DNA of 64,000 nucleotides from Phymorhynchus buccinoides (taxonomy: Eukaryota > Mollusca > Gastropoda > Neogastropoda > Raphitomidae), in NCBI GenBank assembly GCA_017654935.2, contig CM065682.1, positions 36,514,438 through 36,578,437 of the forward strand, in the 5' to 3' direction. Made by a program: the position numbers and the translations under genes. Positions 11,982 through 64,000 of the stretch are shown piece by piece. Under the pieces are notes generated by a model. The model was not told the DNA's origin and did no database searches. It worked only from the letters and a program-made list of their open reading frames with translations. How positions within the stretch are numbered: position 1 is the stretch's first letter; every line of letters starts with the position of its first letter.

Positions 11982-13063
11982 TATGGATTGTATAAACTTC
12001 TAACCATTTTTTATATACAAGAATTTAAAAAATATGCATTGCATAAACTTCTAACCATTCTTTTTATACAAGAATAAGTAATAAGCTCGATGGACGAAGC
12101 ACTGAAAGCAGCAGTTCACCAGTAGTTTGAGTGCAAAAAGCAACATGGAAAGACTTTCAACAAATAAAATGCAACATATAAAGCACACTGTACAACATAA
12201 GCAAACGAAAAAGCGCATTTTCCCCCCAAAAAGAATGAATACACATACAGGCACATTAACAAAGGCATGTTATTAACAGAAAGATCAGAGTTAGAACGAT
12301 AAGAAAGGCAAGGCAAGAACTTCATACGAGAGCAGTTTTTTTCCTGGGGCTGGTGAATAAATAAAGTAACAGTATTTTAAATAATGAATAAATAAAGTCT
12401 ATTTCCCTACCTCCTCCATTTCTTTTACCCAATCCTACCTGAACTCCTTAAAGGTTTCACACATACACTCACATCACAGTTCGTAAAGTGAAAGCCAGAG
12501 TGTATGTATACTACAGCGGAACCTCCCTTATAAGATAAGACTCCCTCCCATATAAGACCTACTTCTCCGAGACATTGCCCTTCTTTGTAAGTATTAAAAT
12601 GACCTCCCTTATAAGACCTCATTTTGGATGATTTTGGATGGTCTTCTAAGGGAGGTTCCACTGTACCACTAAATGAAATAAGGAAGACTGACAGTACTTT
12701 CTGGTTTTCACCCCACGAAATGCGGCAGTGGATGGATGCAGCTAGAAACATTAACTCTTCCAGCACCATGGGCGATACATTCACCCACTACACCACTCCC
12801 ACCAAATGCAAGGACATTCACTGCCAAGCACCCTGCCATGTGTTTGTCTATCTTTAGACCTTGTCAATGCTTTTTTGGTTAAAGCAACGCATGCGCACTC
12901 GAAAAAGATAGTTACTTCCCTCTTGTCAGTTGAGATGCAATGGAAAACCAAGAACGTCAAAAAACTACGTGGCGCTAGAAGAAGTAGTAAAAAAGAATGT
13001 TGAGTTTTACCCTCCACCAAAACTGGATGTGATGTAAACAGGGAAGTCATTTTGTTGATGATC
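11982..13063. other. Intergenic spacer with one short MITE
   Basis: No gene is recognised. The stretch contains the MITE at 12514-12663; the remainder is unassigned. Confidence 0.4.
12514..12663. mobile_element. Short MITE with GGAACCTCCCTTATAAG termini
   Basis: It is TA-flanked, with inverted ends CAGCGGAACCTCCC and GGGAGGTTCCACTG. This family resembles the Tigger-like end at 9692 in layout. Relatives lie at 16019, 17331 and 31635 (opposite orientation), with a truncated piece at 32183. Confidence 0.75.
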
Positions 13064-13218
13064 TGGGACGGTATTCATGTCGAGATAGCATGAGACTTAG
13101 CATGATGCTAACTTAGAAGCTCTTCCAAAAGTCCTATTAAATCCTATAGGACATTGGAAGAGCTTCTAAGTTAGCATCATGCTAAGTCTCATGCTATCTC
13201 AACGTGAATACCGTCCCA
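13064..13218. mobile_element. Foldback element, about 66-bp arms
   Basis: An almost perfect hairpin: the arm starting TGGGACGGTATTCATG returns in inverse ending ATACCGTCCCA, around a loop near AGTCCTATTAAATCC. Relatives are at 29591-29716 (decayed) and 60101-60256. Confidence 0.8.
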
Positions 13219-13940
13219 GAACAGCAGGTTAATAACAGCAGCAAAGCATGCAGTGAGTAGTGATGCATCAAGTGTGTGTGAATATGAGGGGGCAGGGGGG
13301 GGGGGGGATCTGTGTTTCACAACTGATGCTGATATGTCATCTCTAAGAACAATATTGAGATGTAACAATAAACTGAATGCGGAGATAAAGGCAAAAGGAG
13401 AGAGGCAACAATTTTGTTAAAATCACAGAGATACCTTGATCAAAAGTGGCCAATCTAAATTACAATACAACAGAGAAAAATCACTATCATAACAATCTAA
13501 ATTATAATATAACAGAGAAAAATCACTATCATAATTAACATCACTGGCAAGAAGTAGTTTTACCACAGAAATGTATAGATACGCTTTTGGCAAACCTTTC
13601 TGTGGAGACAAAGAACATACACAATTTAATTTTTATATCTAAGTACCTGAGCTGTCCAACCAAAATACATCCATCCTTTCCTACAAAATCAACTTTCCAC
13701 TATGAACATAACATATAAGAAGACTAAAGAAAGAAAAGTCCAAAATCCATGATGAAGGGTCCAGCAAATATAAGAAGCGCCAGTAGCATTGACCATGAGA
13801 CGTAGCATTCAATATGAGACGTAGCATTTAACAACCCTTCAGCAGAACCACTTAACCATTCTGTCTGGCTATGGCGCCGTTCATTCTGTGAAAAACCGAA
13901 AACAGCCGCATGCCAGTTACGAGTCCTGTGGATTTAGTTA
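13219..13940. other. Intergenic spacer with a 42-bp tandem pair
   Basis: Two direct copies of a 42-bp unit (containing AGAGAAAAATCACTATCAT) lie at 13451-13534. A G-tract is at about 13297-13308. No gene is seen. Confidence 0.45.
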
Positions 13941-14517
13941 CCGTAATTTTCGGACTATAAGGCGATATTTTTTTCTCCAATTTTGACCTATGCGCCTAAT
14001 AAACACGGGCGCCCTATTAGTGAACAAAATCGTGAGAAGAGAGGCAACGATTGCCATAATCATTACAGTCTACTGTGAGTCACAACTTTGAAAGTGGTAA
14101 CGAGTCGTTGATACGACGAATACTCACGTTAAAATGCTTCAAAATCCTATTATCATCCGAGATACCGTCCAACAGATGCCATAACCCTTCATTGGATGTA
14201 AAAAGCATCATTGTAGAGCTTAAAATGCCATAATTCTACCAGTTGTCGCGAAGAAAAGTCCAAACACAACAACCGGAAGTCGCAAAAACGGAAGTTCGAT
14301 TATTTGAGAAGGTAACCAACTCTCGTTTATGACAGCAGTAATGTCGGTAGGTAGGCGTTTACAGGACGTGCACAGGCTTCAAACTTCGACTTTCTTTTGC
14401 GAGGTGTGTATCGCCTTTTAAATGAGGGCGCCTTTTACTTGAATATTTTCAGATTTTTCTTGAAAATTGCCCTATTCGCCTTATACACAGCAGCGCCTAA
14501 TGATCCGAAAAATAGGG
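13941..14517. mobile_element. 577-bp TA-flanked MITE, copy B
   Basis: It matches the element at 11404-11981 over its length with scattered substitutions and is again flanked by TA. It has no transposase. Confidence 0.75.
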
Positions 14518-15249
14518 TACCTGACCCAGCTGGAACATTGAAGAAAAAGAAGAAAGTTACACGGCCTCTGAAAGCATGGTTGTTGAGAGTCGGTGACAGC
14601 ATTACATTGTTTCCCTTTCAAACTAAATCATAGAAGAAAGTTATTTCTTAAAAAAGCCAGTATCTAGCTCCTAGTAATCCATACACAGCTGTAGTATCCA
14701 AGTGATGAAACACGTATGTTGTCATAATCAAGGCAAACTGATACATATAGTGTTAAAAACAACAACAACAACAAGCAACAACAAAAAGAACAGTTCTTGA
14801 GGCATAAATGAGTCTGCTATTCATATTGCACAAGCAAAGAAAAAGGAGTTGTATTGCTCACCCTTTTTAATTTTCTTGTTCTTATTTTCACTAATTTGCA
14901 AGGGAACTGCATTATAACAATTTTATCTTTTCTCCATAGTTCAAATGACAAACCTAATTATATTGTTATTTTTTTAATTGCTTCTACATATCTGGACATA
15001 GGCTGTTTGTCAGCTTTTAAAATCTTGTTTTCAGTTATCAACCATTTCTAACAAACCATCTCTGCATAACAGGGTTTGTCTTTACTTCAACATCCTTCCC
15101 CAATTCACCCGTAAAACCCCATCAGCTCATCTTGTTTTAAAAGCAGGCTTTTTACATAAATTAATGGCGCTGATCTTTAATGAAAACCCCGACCCACTTA
15201 ACAAAAAAAGATGTTAACGTTGTCTTGCTTTTCCCACATGTTTCAAATG

Positions 15250-15694
15250 TTGGTATTGGCAAAGATGTGCCTCCCCCTCCCCCCTCTTACATTTCTCAGC
15301 TCTCCCAACATTTTCACACCTGACTTTCTTACCAAACATTAAGCTGTATCTTATCAACTTTTTGAGCTAATTATCTTTGTTGAATACATAATCGCAGTCA
15401 CGATAAAGGCCATTATCTAACAGGACCCCCCCCCCCCCAAAGTAGTGCAGTACACACAACAGCCGCGGAACATTTGTCAGTCCTGGTTCATTGCGTTTTT
15501 TCTGTCTTGCCTTTATCTTCTACTGTTATTGAATGCATGTGTTTAATTATGTACATGGATGAAAATTAGTGTTAGATATAGCAAACAATAGAGGATGAAG
15601 TACTCAATCTGCAGTAAGAAAGGCAAGCCTGAAAAAATGGAAAGAACCGAGAAATGGAGGGGGGGGGGGGGGGCGCATCTTTACCTTTACCCAA
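15250..15694. mobile_element. Inverted-repeat element with poly-C and poly-G ends
   Basis: The left part (AAGATGTGCC, C-tract, CTTACCAAACAT, GATAAAGGCCATTATCTAA) and the right part (GTAAGAAAGGCAA, GAGAAATGG, G-tract, GCATCTTTACC) are partly inverse to each other. The same layout recurs at 37472-37889, where the inversion is clearer. Confidence 0.6.
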
Positions 15695-16018
15695 ATCAAA
15701 TGTTTAAATCATACAGCGAAATACATAGTTTGAGAGGCATAGAAAAATGTGGGCAAAAATGAAAACGGCAGACAGGGAGGTACAGATCAATACAGGCAGT
15801 TTGGTGTACTTACACAGGAGATGGCTCATGCAAATAGAACAACTGAAGTATATGACATCTGATCAACACAGATGTCTAATGCAAACTATGTCAAACGTGT
15901 CTAACCATAGTAGGAGAGGAGTAAGAATCGAATAAAATTAAAACAAAACTGAAACACATTATCATACATTTTTTCCCCCCAAAACAAAAATCCAGTTTGG
16001 TAAATTTTCTTGTCAAAA

Positions 16019-16184
16019 GAGTGGAACCCCCCTTATAAGATTCCCTCCAATATAAGACCTACTTCTCTGAAACATTGCCCTTCTTTGTAAGTATTAAAAT
16101 TACCTCCCTTATAAGACACCTCCCCCCACCTTATAAGACCTCATTTTGGATGATTTTTGAAGGTCTTAAAGGGAGGTTCCACTG
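16019..16184. mobile_element. Short MITE, GGAACC family
   Basis: Same internal order as 17331-17505 (CTTCTTTGTAAGTATTAAAAT then CCTCATTTTGGAT). The left terminus is slightly decayed and the right one ends GGTTCCACTG before TA. Confidence 0.7.
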
Positions 16185-16871
16185 TATACATTATTTTCAA
16201 ATGTCAATAGAAGAGGAAAGAGTGAGGGGGAAATTGATTATAGAAACGTTAGTTCCCATTCAAGGTTTCTCCTCGTAGTTTTGTTAAAATTCTTTTTGGA
16301 GAAAATGCACGTGTATACATAACAATGACAAAATGTAAAAAACAGAAAAAGTGATCACGCAGGGTGAACATATTATTTAGCCTTTTTATACTCACATTAA
16401 ATTGGTGTTATGCTCACGAAACAATCATCGATCGTATGAATATTAACATGTGTTTTTCTATCACAATTGTGCTTATTGAATATAAACAAATCAACAATGC
16501 CAGTGCACTTAGTAGTATGATCAGCCTTTATAGAGCAAATGATTTAAGAAAACCACATACACAGTGGTATGATGAATACAAATTAAATATGAATAAAATT
16601 GGCAGTTAGTCAAAACAATTGAACAATATTTCTAACAAAAGAACATCCCATGCACTAAAAACGTTTTTGCAAATAACATGCAAGTGTGCAAATAATCATG
16701 TGATTTAATAAGAAAACAGAAAAGAAGAAAGGTCGAGGAGACCAAATTGAGAAATAGACAGCAACAGAGAGTAAAAAGGAAGAAAAAAGAACAAAGGAAT
16801 GAGCTATTAACAGAGACAGGAAAATAAAGAGAAGGTGAGTGAGATTCAGTGAAAGACTAAAACACACACAT

Positions 16872-16873
<2 letters not shown>

Positions 16874-16940
<67 letters not shown>
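16874..16940. repeat. (GA)n microsatellite
   Basis: An uninterrupted GA run of about 66 bp; a shorter one follows at 17785-17824. Confidence 0.9.
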
Positions 16941-16947
<7 letters not shown>

Positions 16948-17330
16948 GACACAGAGAGTAGTAGTCATGTTTTACATTGTGATGCTGTGCTTCAGGCCTT
17001 CAATTCAAATCACTGAAAGTACATGATACACCGCACACACATGCTGTATGCAGCAACTCTGTGCATAAAAATAAACCGATATCTTATTTCATTCAAGACG
17101 CCAGTACAATGAGAAGTTGGTGAAGTTTCAGAATGAATCCACATCACAAAACTCGGTCCTCACATGCGATAACTGCTAGCAGTAATGAGACGAAGTAACT
17201 GTCACCTTTGACCCTGTTACTGTAAAAGCAGGCACGGATGACTACTAGTACTACTTTCTTGCACACACAACAATACCTTGCCAAATACTCCATTCACAAA
17301 ATTAAAATACAGTTGACTAAGTTCTTACTA

Positions 17331-17505
17331 CAGTGGAACCTCCCATAAAGACCTCCCATTATAAGACTCCCTCCCTTATAAGACCTACTTCTCTGAGACA
17401 TTGCTCTTCTTTGTAAGTATTAAAATGACCTCCCTTATAAGACCCCTCCCATATAAGACCTCATTTTGGATTATTTTTGAAGGTATTATAAGGGAGGTTC
17501 CACTG
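17331..17505. mobile_element. Short MITE, GGAACC family
   Basis: It has the termini CAGTGGAACCTCCC and GGGAGGTTCCACTG and is flanked by TA on both sides. Confidence 0.8.
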
Positions 17506-17782
17506 TACTACTAAAGTAAAACAAAAAATGGTCATACTCACCAATCACTGACTATTCCTACAAAGTTAAACTACAGTTATCTAATTACCTACGGCAGTTA
17601 CGGCTAATAACCAATACACTGACTACCCACACACTGCTGCTACGGTTAATCACACACACACGTACAATCAGAAATCAGAGTGTTACGGTAACCAGTTCCC
17701 ATCAGCAGTACTTGTCCAGGCGTACCATTTGTTTATAATGTATGTAGAAAAAAGTCAAAATTTGTGTGTCCATTTCTCATCT

Positions 17783-17826
<44 letters not shown>

Positions 17827-17889
17827 GCTTTGTATATGCGTTGTTGCTGGTTTGTGTAATTTTTAAATACTATTTTTGTTATCTACTTG

Positions 17890-17968
17890 CTGATGAATAA
17901 TTGATTGTAAAGCGCTTTGGGCTCATTTGAGGTAAAGCGCTATATAAATGTACTATTATTATTATTAA
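17890..17968 (+). mobile_element. Retroelement 3' tail
   Basis: The block AAAGCGCTTTGGGC, then AAAGCGCTATATAAAT, then (ATT)n is typical of 3' ends of LINE/SINE families in invertebrates. An inverse relative lies at about 35607-35665. Confidence 0.5.
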
Positions 17969-18174
17969 ACATAATAACTAAGATATCTGCAGATCTGCTA
18001 CAGTAATAATCATTGCATCCTACGGTAAATTACGCACAAAATTAATGAAAATGTAAAAAAGTATCATGTTCATAGACTGAACCTAAATCAGTTTTGTTCC
18101 TACATGTCTTGTTCATTTAATAAGTGTTTATCAAAAGCATTTTCAGCCACTTGGGGGGGGGGGGGGGGGATCCT

Positions 18175-18441
18175 TCATTTTCTAATCACATACATTTGCT
18201 CATTTCTTCTTGTCGTACGCCAGGACGCCAAACTGGCTCTTGACACAAACAGTACCATTTTCTCTGGCTCTTGGTGGCTGCCACAGAGCTTAGTTGTTAG
18301 GGGAGATTCTGCTGGCCACCCTTCTTTCCTGGTTTGCTGATGTAGGGGGCATCGTTGAAGCACATGCTCAGCTGTCTGTTCTTCCTGTCCACAAGGACAG
18401 GTTGGAGAAGGCACCGCCTTCAGTTTACGGTACATATACAT
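18175..18441 (-). pseudogene. LINE ORF2 C-terminal fragment
   Basis: The frame contains SPTCPCGQEEQTAEHVLQRC followed by PLHQQTR. This is the Cys/His-containing tail seen after the reverse transcriptase in jockey/CR1-like non-LTR elements. The polymerase and endonuclease are absent, so this is a 5'-truncated remnant. A G-tract (18153-18170) lies just beyond its 3' end. Confidence 0.7.
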
Positions 18442-18999
18442 TTGCTTTTAACAATCAATTCCTGAAGAGATTTTCAGAATACTTTTCGCTTTCAAAGGTA
18501 TCTGTTAAAAAATCATATACTGTATAACTGCAATTTCACCAGATTTTGTTCAAATGGAAATTATTAGCATTCTGCTCTGCAAACAAGCATTAAAGGAACT
18601 AGAACTTCCAAACTTACAGCATTTATGCCCATAATTCTGTATAAAGAACTAAATTAATATCTCCCAACAGGCTATGGGGCAAACTCTCCAGGACGCTATA
18701 CTCACATTTACATAATTATAAAGGACTAAATCAATATTCACTAAAAGATGATAGGGCAAACTTTCAAGAATTCTGAGCCATGCAATCTCCCCCCCCGAAA
18801 AAGGGTAAAAACAGTGAGAAGTGGATCATTTATACAGACATGTCTTTTTCTTGTAATTCTACTTCAGACGTCACTAGTCTTGGATGGCTCGTCACTGTAT
18901 CTATTTGACAGATAATTCATAAAAGGAAAACAAAAACATGTCAGAATCAGATCATTGCAATGGACACATTTTTAACAAAATAATATTTCTGGCTCCACT

Positions 19000-19498
19000 T
19001 CAGGAATCAGTGGTCCTTGACGGTTCGCTTCTGTATCTCCTTGAACCAGACCAGCCATGAAGACACATTTTTAACAGAAAAGATTCTGTAACTCTACTAA
19101 GGGCATCAGTGGTCTTTGACGGTTCACTTCTGTATCTCCTTGGTGCAGAAATGGGCCATCAAGTGTGCTAGAACCAGACCAGCCATTTATGTGTCTTTAG
19201 ACACATTGTAAACAGAAAAAGATCCTTTAACTCTACTAAGGGCATCAGTGGTCTTTGACGGTTCGCTTCTGTATCTCCTTGGTGCAGAAATAGGCCATCA
19301 AGTGTGTAAGAACCAGACCAGTCATATGGACATTTAAACAACAACAAAACTGTAACTCTACTAAGGGCATGAGTGGTCTTTGTGGGCCCATTTCAGCATC
19401 TCTTTGGTGCAGAAATGGGCCATCAAGTGTGTAAGAACCAGACCAGTCATATGGACACATTGTAAACAAAACAAGATCCTGTAACTCTACTAAGGGCA
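19000..19498 (-). repeat. Tandem copies of the MCU stop-codon edge in the 3' UTR
   Basis: Four copies begin near 19007, 19106, 19245 and 19370 (spacing about 99-139 bp). Each repeats the last codons of MCU exon 7 and the sequence after it. One frame still reads KEIQKRTVKDH and stop, close to the genuine KEMQKRAIKDH end. Units also share the block AGAACCAGACCAG. They lie in the presumed 3' UTR. Confidence 0.8.
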
Positions 19499-47471
<27,973 letters not shown>

Positions 47472-47639
47472 GATCGTATCCTACACACACACATTCAACC
47501 ACGCACTTTTTGACGAGACGTGATTCTGCGAGAGTCGGTGCTTGGCGGAAGAGCGCAGACATTGTGTTGTTGGCTTTCGTTTTGTGACCACGCCGGATGA
47601 CAAACATTTGGTCGGAGACTTGTGAAGATTGTTTGAACT
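47472..47639. promoter_or_regulatory. Shared bidirectional promoter and 5' leaders of MCU and CDP-DAG synthase
   Basis: Only 168 bp lie between the divergent start codons. An ETS-like core (TTGGCGGAAGAG, about 47547) and another GGA core (GCCGGATGA, about 47592) are visible, with no TATA box. The order implies that the two genes share this control region. Confidence 0.65.
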
Positions 47640-62055
<14,416 letters not shown>

Positions 62056-62082
62056 TGCCTCAGACAAAATCACTGCAAGTTA

Positions 62083-62300
62083 TTGGCTAGCTTGTTGCAG
62101 GCTGGGTGATTGTGTGTGCGTGTGACAACACCCTGCCTTCATTCTATCTGTAGGGAGAAACTGCTGCAGTGTATTGGCACCTTTGTTACAGGCTGGTGAT
62201 AGTGTGTGTGTGACAACACCCTGCCTTAATTCTATCTGTAGGGAGAAACTGCTGCAGTGTATTGGCACCTTTGTTACAGGCTGGTGATAGTGAGCGCATT
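62083..62300 (+). repeat. Tandem repeat in the 3' UTR
   Basis: Units of about 70-80 bp contain TATTGGCACCTTTGTTACAGG and GACAACACCCTGCCTT, derived from the sequence just after the stop codon. Confidence 0.75.
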
Positions 62301-62780
62301 TGTATTGGTATTGGTATATTCTTATCTCTGTGAAATTTGGGCTGCTCTCCACCGGAGAGCGCGTCGCCGCAAGTGCAGCGCCTACCCAATTTTTTTTTTT
62401 TGAAATTTATCAATTTTTGTTTTTGGGGGGAGGGGGGGGGCACAGGGTTGAGATTTTCCTGTCAAACTAGAAAGAAAGGGAGGGGGTGTGGACACACTTG
62501 GAAAACCTAGCTATCAATTTGGCCATACCAGGCAGCGGGATTTCTCCCTGCTCTTACCGAGTGGAGTCCGGGTAAAACTTTCAACTGCCGTGGGATTTTT
62601 ACGTGCGTAAAGCGCACGGGTCAGACTAGCTTTAAGTCCCCATCGGGAAGGACTGAAGACGTTCAGTTCGATTTTCCTGTCCAAACTAGAAAGAAAGGGC
62701 GAGGCTGGGATTCGAACCCGGGTCACTCACGCATTACATTTGGCAGGCGAACGTCTTAACCACTCTGCCACCTTTCTCCC
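62293..62780 (-). mobile_element. tRNA-derived SINE (family 2), longest copy
   Basis: Read on the minus strand the head GGTGGCAGAGTGGTTAAGAC (A box) and GGGTTCGAATCCC (B box) resemble a class II tRNA such as Leu or Ser. The body follows as in the other copies and the tail ends ACCAATACCAATAC. It splits the exon 11 copy array. Confidence 0.8.
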
Positions 62781-62820
62781 TTGTGTGTGTGTCTCTGTGT
62801 ATGTGTGTGTGTGTGCAAAG

Positions 62821-63250
62821 CTGGCGCTAGCTGGATTGGCTCCCAACAACACTCTCAGGTGATGCCACTGGCGGAAACACTGCTACAATGTATTGGATTA
62901 TCTGTTAGAGGCTGGGTGATAGTGTGTGTTTGTGTACCGTGTGTTATGGACTACCATATTTTTCGGACTATAAGGCGATACTTTTTCCCCAGACTGAGAC
63001 CCCTGCGCCTTATAATATGACTACTAAAATAGTAAGAAAATATAATAACAGAATCTGAATTTTGTGTTAAAAATTTTTTTTGGGGGGTGCCTTATAGTCA
63101 GAAAAATATGGTAATTATTTTTTGTCATATATATTTGTGACTCAATTCACAACTGGCTGCTGCCGGCGTGGCATCCAATAACACTCTCATGTGATGCCAT
63201 ATATAGGCAGAAACTCTGCTGCAATGTACTGGATTGTTCGTTAGAGGATT
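62821..63250 (+). repeat. Two degenerate copies of the exon 11 stop-codon edge
   Basis: ACAACACTCTCAGGTGATGCC (62846) and AATAACACTCTCATGTGATGCC (63177) parallel the genuine AACAGCACTCTGCTGTGATGCC. Each is followed by the same downstream order (ACTGCTACAATGTATTGG-type sequence). The MITE at 62954 separates them. Confidence 0.75.
62954..63111. mobile_element. Short MITE, TA-CYGTATTTTTCGG family
   Basis: TA-flanked; the ends CCATATTTTTCGGACTATAAG and TTATAGTCAGAAAAATATGG are inverted. Confidence 0.75.
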
Positions 63251-64000
63251 GGTGAGTGTGCTTGTGTGTGTGTGTGATTTGCTATGATGGAAGTGCGTTT
63301 GCTTTAATGGTGTGTTTACGTATGTACGTACGTGTATAAGGGTTTTGCAAGTTTTTTTTGCATTGAGGATGCTAGCTTGTTTTTCAAACATGCTTTTTGT
63401 TGTTATTCAGTGTTAATTCTTATATACAGACGTGTGCCTATGATGCTCCCATCTCCCATCTGACGCATTGGGTTTCAGGCCAGTGCTTCACAAAACATAG
63501 CAAATTTTCATCATTTTTTTTTTAGAGAGAGACCCCTTCAAATATCCAAACAACCCTCTAAAAATCTAGATGCATATTTCGTGCGCTGATTCTGACCCCC
63601 TCATTTTGAAGACGGAATTAACACTGTTGTTGCTGCTGTTTGGTTTTTGAGGTTTGTTTATTTCATTTTGAAACTGATCTCTTCTCGTGAATTTGCTTCC
63701 TTTCGTTCATGTCTGTTCATTGATCCAATCATTGTATTTTTCATTATCTGTACTCCCTGATTTTGCTCGTTTTCATCCATGCCTTCTTTTTTTTTAACAG
63801 ATTGTATCACTAGTTTGCCTGTTTTCTGTTTATGTCAATTTTCAACTGACCACAGTTGTAATGGTTTGTGTCTTCATTCATGTTTAGTTTTTTAACTGAT
63901 CTTATCATTATGGTTTGCTCATTTTTCTTTTTTTTTATGACATGATTGTATCACTTGCTTTTTCCCCCACTACTATCGTATGTAGCTGTTTTTGTCATTG

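Larger units (their letters stand above)
14518..18990. other. Intergenic region downstream of MCU, repeats only
   Basis: No gene is recognised. It contains the inverted-repeat element at 15250-15694, MITEs at 16019 and 17331, GA microsatellites at 16874-16940 and 17785-17824, a retroelement tail at 17890-17968 and a LINE fragment at 18175-18441. The polyadenylation site of MCU may lie in its right-hand part, but I could not identify it. Confidence 0.5.
62056..64000 (+). other. 3' flank of CDP-DAG synthase
   Basis: The 3' UTR region holds a 70-odd-bp tandem repeat (62083-62300), a SINE (62293-62780), a MITE (62954-63111) and two copies of the exon 11 end. The remainder to 64000 is T-rich and unassigned, apart from 63448-63625, which resembles 29516-29790 plus 31241-31290. 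Confidence 0.6.

Noticed and set aside
62700..62780. A tRNA gene on the minus strand
   Set aside because: A and B boxes are present, but the acceptor stem is not intact and the sequence continues into the SINE body shared with other copies.

Overview
The window is nuclear DNA from an animal with long introns, very many dinucleotide microsatellites and a rich mixture of DNA transposons, tRNA-derived SINEs, LINE remnants and a DIRS-type retrotransposon. I infer a marine invertebrate, most likely a gastropod mollusc. This rests on repeat style and on protein divergence from the human orthologues as I remember them, not on any search.

Two protein-coding genes can be assembled completely, and they lie head to head. 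MCU, the pore subunit of the mitochondrial calcium uniporter, is on the minus strand with 7 coding exons between 47471 and 19499 (338 codons, all phases compatible). A CDP-diacylglycerol synthase (CDS1/CDS2 type) is on the plus strand with 11 coding exons between 47640 and 62055 (451 codons, all phases compatible). Only 168 bp separate the two start codons, so they probably share a bidirectional promoter. One product carries calcium across the inner mitochondrial membrane. The other makes CDP-diacylglycerol for phosphatidylinositol and cardiolipin synthesis.

Layout: 1-1430 has no recognised gene. 1431-7101 is a structurally complete but mutated DIRS-like tyrosine-recombinase retrotransposon with inverted termini and an internal complementary region. 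7102-19000 is intergenic and filled with MITEs, foldback elements, a Tigger/pogo fragment and a LINE fragment. 19000-47471 is MCU, whose introns hold SINEs, a dead Tc1-like element, foldbacks and a 1.9 kb TC/GA-rich inverted repeat. 47472-47639 is the shared promoter. 47640-62055 is the CDP-diacylglycerol synthase gene, and 62056-64000 is its 3' flank with SINE and MITE insertions.

The most unusual signal is that exon edges of both genes have become minisatellites. Around MCU exons 6 and 7, each splice site and also the stop-codon end is tandemly copied together with the adjoining coding sequence: 8 acceptor copies before exon 6, 11 donor copies after it, 5 acceptor copies before exon 7 and 4 copies of the stop-codon end. 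MCU intron 6 is almost entirely copies of its own two boundaries. In the neighbouring gene, the exon 8 acceptor is present 12 times at an exact 83-bp period, the exon 6 donor is followed by a short-period array, and the stop-codon end of exon 11 recurs twice downstream. These arrays present many decoy splice sites, several in the AG|GT form that could act as recursive splice points.
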